64,000 bases of DNA from Thermoplasmatales archaeon (lineage in GTDB: Archaea > Thermoplasmatota > Thermoplasmata > Thermoplasmatales > GCA-001856825). A model generated the notes under the pieces. The model was not told the origin of the DNA. It did not search any database and saw only the letters and a list, made by a program, of their open reading frames with translations. Each line of letters starts with the position of its first letter. Positions within the stretch are counted from its first letter, which is position 1. The stretch is taken from the NCBI GenBank assembly GCA_026127935.1, contig JAJSLL010000009.1, positions 1-64,000 on the forward strand, in the 5' to 3' direction. The position numbers and the translations under genes are program-made. Below are positions 26,897-35,120 of the stretch, in pieces.

Positions 26897-27359
26897 TCTT
26901 GCCACCTTCCAGCATTGCATCTATGAGTTTGTTTATGTCCTTCCCTCTGTATCCCAGGGCACCCTTCATTTGGTACGTCCTCCTCGTGGAATGGTATCCC
27001 TTCCTCGGTGGATTCATCCTGAATACAGGCTTCAATCCCTCTATGTCGTTCACTTTCATGCTTCCATCTAGGAGCTTTGTAGCCATTTCCTTGATCGTCC
27101 CGAAACCAAGTTCCTTTATAGCTTCTTCTTCCAGTGGTTTGTCTCCGACGATCCTTCCCTTCTCCTCTAGCAATTTGATCAGGTGTTCCTCGTCAATCTC
27201 CCCCCAGGTGATGTAGTCCCTCGCCTTCTTCACCTGTCCAAGCTGGGATTCATCCACGAGGACTAGGTGATTGTTTCTGGTTAGCCTCAGCTGTTGGAAT
27301 GATCTCTTGATCTTGGGATCTGTTTTATTGCTTCCCCTGATTTTTATCACTGCTAACAT
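26877..27359 (-). CDS. rpl30: 50S ribosomal protein L30 (uL30)
   Basis: Archaeal/eukaryotic L30/L7 type. The N-terminal [19 protein letters not shown] and the core [15 protein letters not shown] and [15 protein letters not shown] are characteristic. 160 residues is normal for the archaeal form. The start lies within the S5 end, preceded by GGAGGTG. Confidence 0.95.
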   Translation of the reverse strand: MLAVIKIRGSNKTDPKIKRSFQQLRLTRNNHLVLVDESQLGQVKKARDYITWGEIDEEHLIKLLEEKGRIVGDKPLEEEAIKELGFGTIKEMATKLLDGSMKVNDIEGLKPVFRMNPPRKGYHSTRRTYQMKGALGYRGKDINKLIDAMLEGGKSGKGEN

Positions 27360-28011
27360 TCATCACACCTCCCTTGTATATCGGTGTACTAAGATTCAGT
27401 TTTTCATTTATCTTGAATTTAGCCGTCTCCTTGAGTGCGTTGAAGGTTGCGTATGCAAAGTTGACAGTGCTCTTGGTGTGACCCTCGGAGAACCCCCAGG
27501 TATCCTGTATCCCTGCAATCGCAAGCACCTTCTTAGGTATGTCTCCGATTGCGAGTCCGACACCCTGTGGAGCAGGTTTTAGGTGGACTCTTACTGATCC
27601 GGACTTACCCATCACTCCGAACGGTACTGTGTGACTCCTTCCGCATCCGCATTCCCACGAACCGCATCCTCTCTTGATCTCGATGAGGTTGATCTTCGCG
27701 TTCTCTATTGCCTTCTCGATTGCATCCCCGGTTTCCCTTGCCTTGCCGTGTCCCATTCCGACATAGCCGTCCTTGTTCCCGACAACGACCGTCGCGGCAA
27801 ACTTCACCTTCCTTCCAGAGTCCGACATCTTCTGTACCATCTTTATCTCGATGACCTCGTCCTCGAGATTGGATACGAGCGTGTCAACGATTCCCGATTC
27901 CCTAATGGGCATACGGGTGACCAGGACCTCCGATATAGATTTGATCTTGCCTTCTTTGACCATCTTGCCGAGCCTCGTTTTCGGTACCCATTCAACTTCA
28001 TCTTTTGTCAC
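27325..28011 (-). CDS. rps5: 30S ribosomal protein S5 (uS5)
   Basis: Small-subunit protein in decoding fidelity. The double-stranded RNA-binding S5 domain contains [20 protein letters not shown]-like sequence near residue 68 and [13 protein letters not shown]; the C-terminal domain has [19 protein letters not shown]. 228 residues is typical of archaea. Overlaps L18 and L30. Confidence 0.95.
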   Translation of the reverse strand: MTKDEVEWVPKTRLGKMVKEGKIKSISEVLVTRMPIRESGIVDTLVSNLEDEVIEIKMVQKMSDSGRKVKFAATVVVGNKDGYVGMGHGKARETGDAIEKAIENAKINLIEIKRGCGSWECGCGRSHTVPFGVMGKSGSVRVHLKPAPQGVGLAIGDIPKKVLAIAGIQDTWGFSEGHTKSTVNFAYATFNALKETAKFKINEKLNLSTPIYKGGVMNVSSDKNQGKQ

Positions 28012-28505
28012 TGTGATTCCTCCATCGCTTTCTTAACCTGTTCGATCGAATTCTCTTGAACGGTTTTGAGATGCTTGCCCGTGAGCCTGTCCTTGTGGGG
28101 CAGGAATTTCTTGCTGACAGGTACTTTCAGTCCGGAATCTAGCATTCCCTGCACGCTTGCCATGAGCTTGTTCCCCTTGATGACCTTCTGTCTCCCAAGG
28201 TCTACCACTACCTGCTTTATTCCCTTCTTCTTTGCCCTGATACCCACCAGGTAACCCGCGAGGTAGGAGGCTGGCATGTTCCCCGTAGGGCTCGTCCATC
28301 CGAACTTCTTCAGTTCTACGGTGGAACCGTGCGCGACGATCCTGTCCCCGTTGACTGCGTACTCAGCAATATCTACCTTCATGTTCTTGAGCGATTTCCT
28401 GATGATGGCTCTCGGGGAGTCTGACTTGATGAGTGCCAGTCTCTTCCTGTAGTCCGTCTTCTGGAGCCTTCTCCTCTTCAGCGGCATAATATATCTTGAA
28501 TTCAT
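28008..28505 (-). CDS. rpl18: 50S ribosomal protein L18 (uL18)
   Basis: 5S rRNA-binding protein. [20 protein letters not shown] matches the archaeal N-terminus and [20 protein letters not shown] the core. ATG 28505 is preferred over 28514 because GGGTGA precedes it at normal spacing and the homologous N-terminus begins there. 165 residues. Confidence 0.94.
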   Translation of the reverse strand: MNSRYIMPLKRRRLQKTDYRKRLALIKSDSPRAIIRKSLKNMKVDIAEYAVNGDRIVAHGSTVELKKFGWTSPTGNMPASYLAGYLVGIRAKKKGIKQVVVDLGRQKVIKGNKLMASVQGMLDSGLKVPVSKKFLPHKDRLTGKHLKTVQENSIEQVKKAMEESQ

Positions 28506-28506
28506 T

Positions 28507-28962
28507 TCACTCACCCTTCAGAGCCCCCTGTTCCCTCATGTGGAGGAGCAGAGCATTCTTCGTCCTGAACGTTCCTCCCTTGATCTTCTTATAGAAGAGT
28601 CTGTAGTTTGATCTAGTTATCTTCCCGGAGTCTCTCATTTCCTTGAGAGAGTTCCTCATTGCCCGGATGCTCCTGACCCATTTCCTCTTCCTAGGATCCC
28701 TCGCTTTCTTCGTACCCTTCCTTGACCCGGGACCCTTCCTCCTTCCCTTGTTCCTCTGCGCCTTTGCGACCTTGAACCTTGACCTTGAGTTTCCCTTAGA
28801 GGGTCTCTTCTGTATCACGTTCCTCCTGATCAGTTTCCTGATGTCATCCTTGGTGACCGCCTCCGCGATGTCGTCTATGCTCTTCGTGTCCATCCATACC
28901 CGTGACATCCCAGCCTTCATGAGCTGGGCAGCCATTCTCTTCTGTGGACTCAGCGTTGCCAT
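28507..28962 (-). CDS. rpl19e: 50S ribosomal protein L19e
   Basis: Archaeal/eukaryotic large-subunit protein. SPQKRMAAQLMKAGMSRVWM, then a very basic linker (KAQRNKGRRKGPGSRKGTKK) and the C-terminal helical part are diagnostic. An in-frame extension to 29178 exists only because it overlaps L32e in another frame. Of the two adjacent ATGs, the second (28962) is best spaced from GAGGTGA. Confidence 0.95.
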   Translation of the reverse strand: MATLSPQKRMAAQLMKAGMSRVWMDTKSIDDIAEAVTKDDIRKLIRRNVIQKRPSKGNSRSRFKVAKAQRNKGRRKGPGSRKGTKKARDPRKRKWVRSIRAMRNSLKEMRDSGKITRSNYRLFYKKIKGGTFRTKNALLLHMREQGALKGE

Positions 28963-29363
28963 CATTTCACCTCGTTCAGTAGCTTTATTCCAGAGGACTT
29001 GGCCTTCTCCTGGATCACTCTTCTCTTCTTCATCCCGACAGTCGAACTGATCCTGGCAGCATCCGTTTTCGGATTTATCTTTTCCAGGTCTGCGAGAGTT
29101 GAAACGTAGATCTCCTTGAATCCCGAAGGATGGAGATTCCTGACCTTTACTGGTCCTCTGTACCCTGACTCGACCCATGCATGCCTGTATCCCTTCTTTT
29201 CCCTCAGCTTAGAGTGCTTACCCCTGGGTCTCCTCCAGGAAGTTCCAAGCCTCTTGTATCTGAACCACTCCTGCCTGTGGAATTCCGGCCTCTTCCTGTT
29301 CATCTTGTTCCGGATACCAAGCAGTCTCTTTCCTTCATTGTCCATCTCAGCCTTCAACGACAT
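28962..29363 (-). CDS. rpl32e: 50S ribosomal protein L32e
   Basis: Archaeal/eukaryotic protein. RPEFHRQEWFRYKRLGTSWR and RGKHSKLREKKGYRHA are the family core; 133 residues. The GTG/ATG pair at 29366/29363 lies inside the L6 end, preceded by AGGAAGG; an ATG at 29345 is a further option. Confidence 0.94.
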   Translation of the reverse strand: MSLKAEMDNEGKRLLGIRNKMNRKRPEFHRQEWFRYKRLGTSWRRPRGKHSKLREKKGYRHAWVESGYRGPVKVRNLHPSGFKEIYVSTLADLEKINPKTDAARISSTVGMKKRRVIQEKAKSSGIKLLNEVK

Positions 29364-29880
29364 CACCCTTCCTCACAATGTAAATTCCATCCTGGAAAAC
29401 CCTCGGATCAAATCCCTTGATCTTGCTCATCTTCTCTATCTTTACAGCCGCATTTCCAGTGATTTCCAGATCACTGCCCTCCACCGTGACAAGATCTCCC
29501 TTCACTGTGACCTTTGTTTCCGGTCCAAGCGTGACCTTCCTGGGACTCTTCTCACCGAGGAAGTTGTCTAGGTGTACCTCGTTCCCCTTAACGGTGACCT
29601 TCACAGGGAAGTGAGCGTAGACTATTTTCATGGTGTAAATGAACCCCTTTGTCACGCCCGTGAAGGAGCTGTTTATTATGCTGGCCCATGTCCCGACAAC
29701 GGCTATGTCCGTCTTCTTCTCCCTCTTCGTGTATATCCTGATCTTCTTTTCTTTCATTTCAACTGCGACGAATTCGTTCTTGAAAATCTTGTTGACCTTG
29801 CCTTTTGGTCCCTGTGCCTCGTAGTTAAACCCTTCGAGTTTCACTTTCACGCCCTGCGGGACCTCTATAATTCTCTCCAT
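29347..29880 (-). CDS. rpl6: 50S ribosomal protein L6 (uL6)
   Basis: Two-domain large-subunit protein near the factor-binding site. VPQGVKVKLEGFNYEAQGPK starts the first domain, and EVHLDNFLGEKSPRKVTL with GNAAVKIEKMSKIKGFDPRV the second. 177 residues, normal for archaea. Confidence 0.95.
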   Translation of the reverse strand: MERIIEVPQGVKVKLEGFNYEAQGPKGKVNKIFKNEFVAVEMKEKKIRIYTKREKKTDIAVVGTWASIINSSFTGVTKGFIYTMKIVYAHFPVKVTVKGNEVHLDNFLGEKSPRKVTLGPETKVTVKGDLVTVEGSDLEITGNAAVKIEKMSKIKGFDPRVFQDGIYIVRKGDVVEG

Positions 29881-29890
29881 TCATATCACC

Positions 29891-30274
29891 TCAGTAGATG
29901 AAGGCAAGAGCCCTTCCTCCGGTTCCCTTCTTCTTCGCCTCAGTATTGCTCATTACTCCGGATGTGGTCGAAATAACCAGTATCCCGATATCCTGGGCAG
30001 GCAGGTATCTGGACTCCCACCTCTCCAGCTCGTCCCTCTTTATCGCGAACCTCGGCTTTATCACGCCGCAGTTATTGACCGTCTTCGCAACTTTTACCTT
30101 GAATAACCCACCCTTGCCGTTTTCCACGTACTCGTATTCCTCTATGTATCCATACTTCTGGAATACTCTCAGTACCCTTCCGACCAGGTTGGAGGCTCTG
30201 ACGTCTAGTTCTTGCCTTCCGAGCCTAGAAGCGTTCTTTATGGAAATCAGTGCATCGTTTAACGTATCTGCCAT
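29891..30274 (-). CDS. rps8: 30S ribosomal protein S8 (uS8)
   Basis: 16S helix 21 binder. DTLNDALISIKNASRLGRQE at the N-terminus and DIGILVISTTSGVMSNTEAK near the C-terminus are conserved. 127 residues, archaeal length. Preceded by S14 with a 9-nt gap. Confidence 0.95.
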   Translation of the reverse strand: MADTLNDALISIKNASRLGRQELDVRASNLVGRVLRVFQKYGYIEEYEYVENGKGGLFKVKVAKTVNNCGVIKPRFAIKRDELERWESRYLPAQDIGILVISTTSGVMSNTEAKKKGTGGRALAFIY

Positions 30275-30283
30275 TCTTTCACC

Positions 30284-30445
30284 TCACGAATATTTCTCGA
30301 AACCGAGATCGGGCGCAATCTCCCTGAAGCACTGCCTGCAGAGGTGCAGGTTGTATCTCCTTACTAGCCCCCTCTTCCTTCCGCATCTCTCGCACCCTTC
30401 ATTCCTCCCGTACTTCTTCTTTGGGGCAAGCTTGGTCTGAGCCAA
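30284..30445 (-). CDS. rps14: 30S ribosomal protein S14 (uS14), zinc type
   Basis: A 53-residue gene, short enough to be missed by ordinary ORF length cut-offs. The product reads [18 protein letters not shown] and onward, with CERC and CRQC as the zinc-binding pairs and [13 protein letters not shown] between them. The TTG start follows the L5 stop directly, with GGAGGTG eight bases upstream. It occupies the expected slot between L5 and S8. Confidence 0.95.
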   Translation of the reverse strand: MAQTKLAPKKKYGRNEGCERCGRKRGLVRRYNLHLCRQCFREIAPDLGFEKYS

Positions 30446-30964
30446 TCACCCCACCTCCAGTATATCAACTTTGTAGTTGTCCTTCATGAACTTCATCATT
30501 TCTTCCCTTTTGATCCTGATCTTCTTCGGGATCGGTCTTGGGGTAAGCCATCTCCTGGCCACTCTGTACCCTCCCCTTCTCTTGAAAGTGACGACAACGT
30601 CCATCCCGAATATTCCTATTTCAGGGTTGTACTTCTGTCCCTTGAAATCCGTATAGTCCGCGATGCCGAAACTGTAGCTTCCCTGTTCCGAGAAAGAGTA
30701 GCTCAGGCACTTGTTGTTCTTCACCCACAGTGCCTCCTTCAGGAATCTGTCCATCTCTTCACCCTTCAGTGTTACCTTGACGCCAAGGGGCTGCCCTTCC
30801 CTGATTCCGAATTCCCTGCTCGTCCTCCTTGCCTTTGTGATAGTAGGGTTGCCAGTTGTCAGAAGCCTCAACACACTCTTTGCCTTCTCCAGTTTCTCCC
30901 CTGCCTGCCCGACTCCTATGTTTATTGTGACTTTGTCGATGACAACGTCGGTCATTTCCACCAT
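30446..30964 (-). CDS. rpl5: 50S ribosomal protein L5 (uL5)
   Basis: 5S rRNA-binding protein. VIDKVTINIGVGQAGEKLEK, FGIREGQPLGVKVTLKGEEM and GIFGMDVVVTFKRRGGYRV are the archaeal L5 blocks. The ATG at 30964 is preferred because GAGGTG lies six bases before it; a start at 30973 would overlap S4e. Confidence 0.94.
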   Translation of the reverse strand: MVEMTDVVIDKVTINIGVGQAGEKLEKAKSVLRLLTTGNPTITKARRTSREFGIREGQPLGVKVTLKGEEMDRFLKEALWVKNNKCLSYSFSEQGSYSFGIADYTDFKGQKYNPEIGIFGMDVVVTFKRRGGYRVARRWLTPRPIPKKIRIKREEMMKFMKDNYKVDILEVG

Positions 30965-30965
30965 C

Positions 30966-31670
30966 TTAAGCACCTCTGGGTATCGTTATTTCGCCCTTCG
31001 ATTTCCCTAGGACAAAAACATTTGACATCGTCGTCGTGAAATTGTCGTTGCTCTCAACGGTGTTCTCCTGGTAACTCTTCGAGACATTGATCTCCTTGAT
31101 CGTGGTGATCGTTCCCTTGTGAGCTCCGCCCGTAACATAAACGGATGTCTCTTTTGCCATCGGGAACACGTCGAGTATCTTCTGCTCTGGGATGCTGATC
31201 TTCAGGGTATCTCCCCTCTTAACACTCTTCTCCTTTGTCAGGAGAACCCTACCATCGTGGGTTGCTATCTGGATCTTGCCGCCCTTCGCAATCGATTTTC
31301 CTGTGACCTTGACGAGTTTCCAGCCGACCTCCTGCTGATTGAGATCGGAGAGCACCAGAATGCCATGCTTGTCCATTAAGACCCTTTTTGAGACTCCTGC
31401 ATCCTTTACAGACAGGACGTCCATGAAACCGACTGGTCTCTGGTAGTCCTTGACTATTCTCCCGTCCACTTCGACCTTCCCTTTCGTGATAATGTTCCTT
31501 GCTTCCTTGGCCGTATCTGCAAATTTCAGTACATCCCTTATCATGACCATTAGGGGAACGCTCCCCCACATGGGGTGTGGTCCTGCCTTTGAGCGGACAG
31601 ACCACGCGAACTTCTTCCTCGGCTGCTTCCACGTCACTGGTGAAGCAATTCTCTTGATGTGCTTACTCAT
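30966..31670 (-). CDS. rps4e: 30S ribosomal protein S4e
   Basis: Archaeal/eukaryotic small-subunit protein. KHIKRIASPVTWKQPRKKF, the S4-like RNA-binding segment (IITKGKVEVDGRIVKDYQRP) and a C-terminal KOW segment (GGAHKGTITTIKEI) are present in order. 234 residues, typical. Confidence 0.95.
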   Translation of the reverse strand: MSKHIKRIASPVTWKQPRKKFAWSVRSKAGPHPMWGSVPLMVMIRDVLKFADTAKEARNIITKGKVEVDGRIVKDYQRPVGFMDVLSVKDAGVSKRVLMDKHGILVLSDLNQQEVGWKLVKVTGKSIAKGGKIQIATHDGRVLLTKEKSVKRGDTLKISIPEQKILDVFPMAKETSVYVTGGAHKGTITTIKEINVSKSYQENTVESNDNFTTTMSNVFVLGKSKGEITIPRGA

Positions 31671-32127
31671 CTTTTTCTTCCTCCTCTTCTTTGTCTTCTA
31701 CCTTTTGTTCTTCTGCCTCTTTCTCAGGCTCAGTTGCTGCTTCCTCCCCTTCCTTCTTCTCCTCAGACTTAGCCGGCTCTGGTTCCTCCTGAACGGTGAT
31801 GTTCCTCAGCTGAGCGAGCTTTGTTAACCTCTCCTTCCTCTTCTTGTCTTCTAATATAAGCTTGGTGAGTACAATGGCCGACGGATCGATCTTCCTCGGT
31901 TTCATCTTGCCGTCTGCCTTCGAGATGTTTATGTTTTCGATTATGACTTTTCCCTTGTCGGTCAATATCTTGATTACCTTCCCTTCCTTCCCCACTATGT
32001 TAAGTTTCTCGTCCTTCTCCGCATCTCCCCTGACAATCCTTACAATGTCACCTTTTCGTATCGGGAAGTTCTTCACTCCATACTTTGAAATCAGATCCTT
32101 TGAAAGATGTACGCTGACGTTCTTCAT
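31663..32127 (-). CDS. rpl24: 50S ribosomal protein L24 (uL24) with acidic C-terminal tail
   Basis: Residues 1-108 are a normal archaeal L24 with KOW motif (IRKGDIVRIVRGDAEKDE, GKEGKVIKI). Residues 113-154 add a strongly acidic Glu/Lys tail (for example EEQKVEDKEEEEEKDE). The tail is unusual because ribosomal proteins are normally basic at extensions. No sign of frameshift: the stop falls cleanly before S4e with an 8-nt overlap. SD GAGGTGAT precedes the ATG. Confidence 0.94.
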   Translation of the reverse strand: MKNVSVHLSKDLISKYGVKNFPIRKGDIVRIVRGDAEKDEKLNIVGKEGKVIKILTDKGKVIIENINISKADGKMKPRKIDPSAIVLTKLILEDKKRKERLTKLAQLRNITVQEEPEPAKSEEKKEGEEAATEPEKEAEEQKVEDKEEEEEKDE

Positions 32128-32136
32128 GGTATCACC

Positions 32137-32535
32137 TCACACTATGGAGCTGGCAAGGGCAGCCACCCTTGGCCATCTCTCGGCGGCCTCCTTCGCCACT
32201 GGACCCTTTATCTCCGTTCCCCTCGTTTCCCCGTTGTCCTGCACGAGGACTGCCGCGTTGTCTTCAAACTCGACCATGATTCCGTCCTGTCTCCTGAATG
32301 TCTTGCGCTGCCTGATTACCACAGCGTATACTACCTTCCTCCTCATCTCTGGAGAACCCTTCTTGACGGAGGCTATTATCATATCCCCAACCGAAGCGGC
32401 AGGTATCCTGCTCTTCGTGTTGTGGTATGCCTTCACGTTGATGAGTGCGATTATCTTCGCTCCGGAGTTGTCCGCGCACTCGAGGTTGGCGCCCAGTGGG
32501 AGCCCCCTGATCTGCGTCCCTGCGAGTCCCTTCAA
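32137..32535 (-). CDS. rpl14: 50S ribosomal protein L14 (uL14)
   Basis: Large-subunit interface protein. LECADNSGAKIIALINVKAY, VGDMIIASVKKGSPEMRRKV and RGTEIKGPVAKEAAERWPRV are conserved. 132 residues, archaeal length; overlaps S17 by four bases. Confidence 0.96.
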   Translation of the reverse strand: MKGLAGTQIRGLPLGANLECADNSGAKIIALINVKAYHNTKSRIPAASVGDMIIASVKKGSPEMRRKVVYAVVIRQRKTFRRQDGIMVEFEDNAAVLVQDNGETRGTEIKGPVAKEAAERWPRVAALASSIV

Positions 32536-32858
32536 TCTGATCCCTCCCTCTCTATCACTACGAATGAGACTGATTTTGCGAGCGGTCTAGCATAAGCTAT
32601 CTTTACGACATCTCCCAGCTTCACGTGAATGCAGCCTGGCAGGTGTGCGTGATACTTCTTCCTCCTCTTCTCGTATCTCTCGTACTTCTCATTCTTCTTC
32701 ATGTATTCTCTCAATACCGTCACAGTCCCCTTCATGGATACTGAAGTGATCTTCCCCTCAATGACAGGGGACTTCACTCCAAGTTCTCCGTGGAATGGGC
32801 ACTTTGAATCGGTGCATTCTTCCTTGGGTTCGTTTACTTCTATGCCTATGTTCCTCAT
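32532..32858 (-). CDS. rps17: 30S ribosomal protein S17 (uS17)
   Basis: 16S-binding OB-fold protein. The archaeal N-terminal extension with CTDSKCPFHGEL, then GKITSVSMKGTVTVLREY and HLPGCIHVKLGDVVKIAYAR. 108 residues. Coupled to RNase P p29 upstream and L14 downstream by four-base overlaps. Confidence 0.95.
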   Translation of the reverse strand: MRNIGIEVNEPKEECTDSKCPFHGELGVKSPVIEGKITSVSMKGTVTVLREYMKKNEKYERYEKRRKKYHAHLPGCIHVKLGDVVKIAYARPLAKSVSFVVIEREGSD

Positions 32859-33112
32859 TGTCTTCCCTTTCTCCTTATTTTCTTCATCTTGTCCTCTGGC
32901 CTGAACCCCATCTTCTCGAGGTCGGCCATCTGACCGTCAATCAACAGTATTCCCTTCGTCTTGGGCAGTAACTTCCGTCCCTTTGCAGTTTCGAGAGTCA
33001 GGATGTTCTTTCTCTCGTCAACTACCTTGCCCTCCAGTCCAACCATGGTGGGATCGGAGTGCTTTATCACTCTTACCTCTGTTCCAACCACGTCGGTAAG
33101 GTACGGGTTCAT
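32855..33112 (-). CDS. rnp1: RNase P protein component 1 (p29/Pop4)
   Basis: Protein subunit of archaeal RNase P, needed for 5' maturation of tRNA. 85-residue Sm-like fold: NPYLTDVVGTEVRVIKHSDP, MVGLEGKVVDERKNILTLE. Located between SUI1 and S17, the usual archaeal place. Starts with a four-base overlap to SUI1. Confidence 0.92.
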   Translation of the reverse strand: MNPYLTDVVGTEVRVIKHSDPTMVGLEGKVVDERKNILTLETAKGRKLLPKTKGILLIDGQMADLEKMGFRPEDKMKKIRRKGRQ

Positions 33113-33399
33113 TGAGAAACCTCGACCTTGAAGCCCATGTCCTCGAGGACCTTCTTCAATTTATCCCTCTGGTCCCCCTGCAGCTCAATCTTCTCTCCCT
33201 TCAGCGTTCCGCCCGTAGCCGTTTTCTTTTTCAGGGTCTTAGTAAGCTCCTTCAGGTCTTCCGAGTGCGGGTCGAAACCGGAGACTATCGTCATCCATTT
33301 CCCGTACCGCCTCTTGTCAGTCTCTATCCTGACAACCTGTGATTCCCTTGCGATTTCGTCAAGGGGCGTGAGTTCTCTGAAAATCTTGTCATCCTTCAT
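33109..33399 (-). CDS. sui1: Translation initiation factor aIF1 (SUI1)
   Basis: Start-codon selection factor. YGKWMTIVSGFDPHSEDLKE and KKKTATGGTLKGEKIELQGD are the SUI1 core, with the conserved GG loop. 96 residues, normal. In the ribosomal superoperon between L29 and RNase P p29. Its role in start selection is of interest given non-standard starts elsewhere in the window. Confidence 0.94.
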   Translation of the reverse strand: MKDDKIFRELTPLDEIARESQVVRIETDKRRYGKWMTIVSGFDPHSEDLKELTKTLKKKTATGGTLKGEKIELQGDQRDKLKKVLEDMGFKVEVSQ

Positions 33400-33596
33400 T
33401 TCTCGGTCTCCCTCATTACTGTTTCCATTCTCGCTACCTGTCTCCTTAGCGATTCTATCTTGCCGGGACTCGGTGGAGCACCACCCATAGCTGAGATACC
33501 CCTCTCCCTCATGAGCTCTTCACGGAGCTCTCTGTATTTCTTCTTGATCTCTTCCTTATTCATTTTGCGTATTGACTTTGCCGTCATTTCCTCCAT
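33396..33596 (-). CDS. rpl29: 50S ribosomal protein L29 (uL29)
   Basis: Two-helix protein at the exit tunnel. TAKSIRKMNKEEIKKKYREL and LRRQVARMETVMRETE fit; 66 residues. The first ATG lies within the SD-like GGAGG region, so the second ATG (33587) may be the real start. Overlaps the S3 end by about 40 nt in another frame. Confidence 0.9.
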   Translation of the reverse strand: MEEMTAKSIRKMNKEEIKKKYRELREELMRERGISAMGGAPPSPGKIESLRRQVARMETVMRETEK

Positions 33597-34206
33597 TGCC
33601 CGTCACCTCCCCGAAATTTACCTTCCTGACCTGGATGTCGTCCGGCAGCTTCACGTTCTTCCTCAGAATCTTTACTGAGATGCCTATAATCCCTGGCTTC
33701 GTCATCGCAACCGCAAACCCCTTCTCTATCGATTTAGACGGATACCCAGATGAAATGACCTTGCCTGACGTGTACTTCACGCTTCTCGACCTCTCTCCGG
33801 TGAGCTTGCCCCCCATCCTTACCTGTCCTCCCCTCGCTCCAGAGTCCATTATCCTCTTCAGTATGCTGTGGCCTGCCCGTCTGAAGTGCCAACCCTTCTC
33901 GATCGATCTAGCCAGCTTTTGCGCCATGATCTGTGCGTTCAGACCAGGCTCCTCCGTCCCTTCCACTTTAATCAACGGGCTCGTTAGACCGAATTTTTTC
34001 TCGAGCATGACTTCTATTCCCTTTATCTTGGAACCCCTTCTTCCGATGACGAGACCCGGTCTTTCGACCCTCAACATCACGATGGTGTTCTGGGGCGTCC
34101 TCTGTATGGCGACTCCCCCGAATCCTGCGTCGCCGATCTCGTGGATGAGATATTCCCTGATGAGTTGCCTTCTGATGTTCTCCTTTAGAAACTTCAATTC
34201 CTTCAT
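33556..34206 (-). CDS. rps3: 30S ribosomal protein S3 (uS3)
   Basis: KH-domain protein at the mRNA entry. Conserved GFGGVAIQRTPQNTIVMLRV, RPGLVIGRRGSKIKGIEVML and RRAGHSILKRIMDSGARGGQ. 216 residues, as usual in archaea. Four-base overlap with L22. Confidence 0.96.
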   Translation of the reverse strand: MKELKFLKENIRRQLIREYLIHEIGDAGFGGVAIQRTPQNTIVMLRVERPGLVIGRRGSKIKGIEVMLEKKFGLTSPLIKVEGTEEPGLNAQIMAQKLARSIEKGWHFRRAGHSILKRIMDSGARGGQVRMGGKLTGERSRSVKYTSGKVISSGYPSKSIEKGFAVAMTKPGIIGISVKILRKNVKLPDDIQVRKVNFGEVTGNGGNDGKVNTQNE

Positions 34207-34655
34207 TCTGACTCCTCCAGTTCCTCCAGAACTATCTGGATGTGTACCCTCTCCCTGTAGAACTTTCCACTCGAACCGAATGCCTTGTATGTGAAGTACT
34301 TGATAGGCGGTGCAGGTTGTGCAACCGCGCTCTTTATTATGAGTTTCTCGGAATCGAGCTGCTTGAACTCAGCATTGTTCTCAGCGCTTGTAAGTGTTTC
34401 GAGAACATACTTTGCTGCCCTGACGGGGTATCTCCCTGGTCCAACTCCCTTCTTGTGCGATACCGAGTCCAGGAACTTCCTGTACGGGACCGCATTCTTC
34501 TTCAGGATCACGTTCTCGAGGTAGTCCTTTGCCTTCTCCAGTTTCATTCCCTTGACCGTCCTTACCACTTCGAGTGCGTCCCTCGGTGAGATTGGAGTGT
34601 TCACTGATGTCGCCCTTGCACTTTTCTTCTTGTCGGTTTCTAGTACATACTTCAT
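34203..34655 (-). CDS. rpl22: 50S ribosomal protein L22 (uL22)
   Basis: Exit-tunnel protein of the longer archaeal type. ARATSVNTPISPRDALEVVR, the hairpin region (GVGPGRYPVRAAKYVLETL) and YKAFGSSGKFYRERVHIQIV are diagnostic. 150 residues. Confidence 0.95.
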   Translation of the reverse strand: MKYVLETDKKKSARATSVNTPISPRDALEVVRTVKGMKLEKAKDYLENVILKKNAVPYRKFLDSVSHKKGVGPGRYPVRAAKYVLETLTSAENNAEFKQLDSEKLIIKSAVAQPAPPIKYFTYKAFGSSGKFYRERVHIQIVLEELEESE

Positions 34656-34664
34656 ATCAAGACC

Positions 34665-35120
34665 TCACTTCAGGGGCAAGAACTTTGAGCCCCTCGTGGC
34701 TCCAACTCCCGGTCCGGAGTGTTTGACTTCCTTCCTGGTCTGTGAATATTCACCAATGTAGTGTCCGATCATATCTTCCTTGATAGTGAAAGTCTGATAG
34801 AGGTGGCCGTTGTAGACTGAAATAGTCTTGCCAACGTACTGAGGTATGATTATGAGGTCCCTCACCCTCGTTTTGATAGAATCTTCCTCCAGGAGCCTGT
34901 CGTGGAGTCTCTGCTGCTCGATGTTATATCCCCTCTTCAGGGATCTTCTTGCCCTGGCCGGTATGAGCTTCAGGAGTTCCGGCAGTTCCAGAGCAACCAA
35001 CTGTTCCAGAGTCTTGCCCTTGTACAGTATCTCCTTTCCTCTCTCGGCTATCGCCTTCGTTGCCTTTCTCTTGGACCTCTTGATGGCTTTCTGTGATCTA
35101 ATAATCTGCTTTTCAGGCAT
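34665..35120 (-). CDS. rps19: 30S ribosomal protein S19 (uS19)
   Basis: Small-subunit head protein. TRVRDLIIIPQYVGKTISVY, NGHLYQTFTIKEDMIGHYIG and EYSQTRKEVKHSGPGVGATR are the conserved core, preceded by the archaeal N-terminal extension. 151 residues. Confidence 0.96.
   Translation of the reverse strand: MPEKQIIRSQKAIKRSKRKATKAIAERGKEILYKGKTLEQLVALELPELLKLIPARARRSLKRGYNIEQQRLHDRLLEEDSIKTRVRDLIIIPQYVGKTISVYNGHLYQTFTIKEDMIGHYIGEYSQTRKEVKHSGPGVGATRGSKFLPLK

Noticed and set aside
28965-29178. N-terminal extension of L19e
   Set aside because: In-frame but overlaps L32e; the normal L19e start with SD lies at 28962.
31844-32590. Long open frame (248 codons) opposite L24, L14 and S17
   Set aside because: Antisense to three clear ribosomal protein genes; open only because of their codon bias and with no recognisable product.
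33572-34294. Open frame of 240 codons opposite S3 and L22
   Set aside because: Shadow of strongly supported minus-strand genes, Ser/Pro/Leu-rich product without homology signs.
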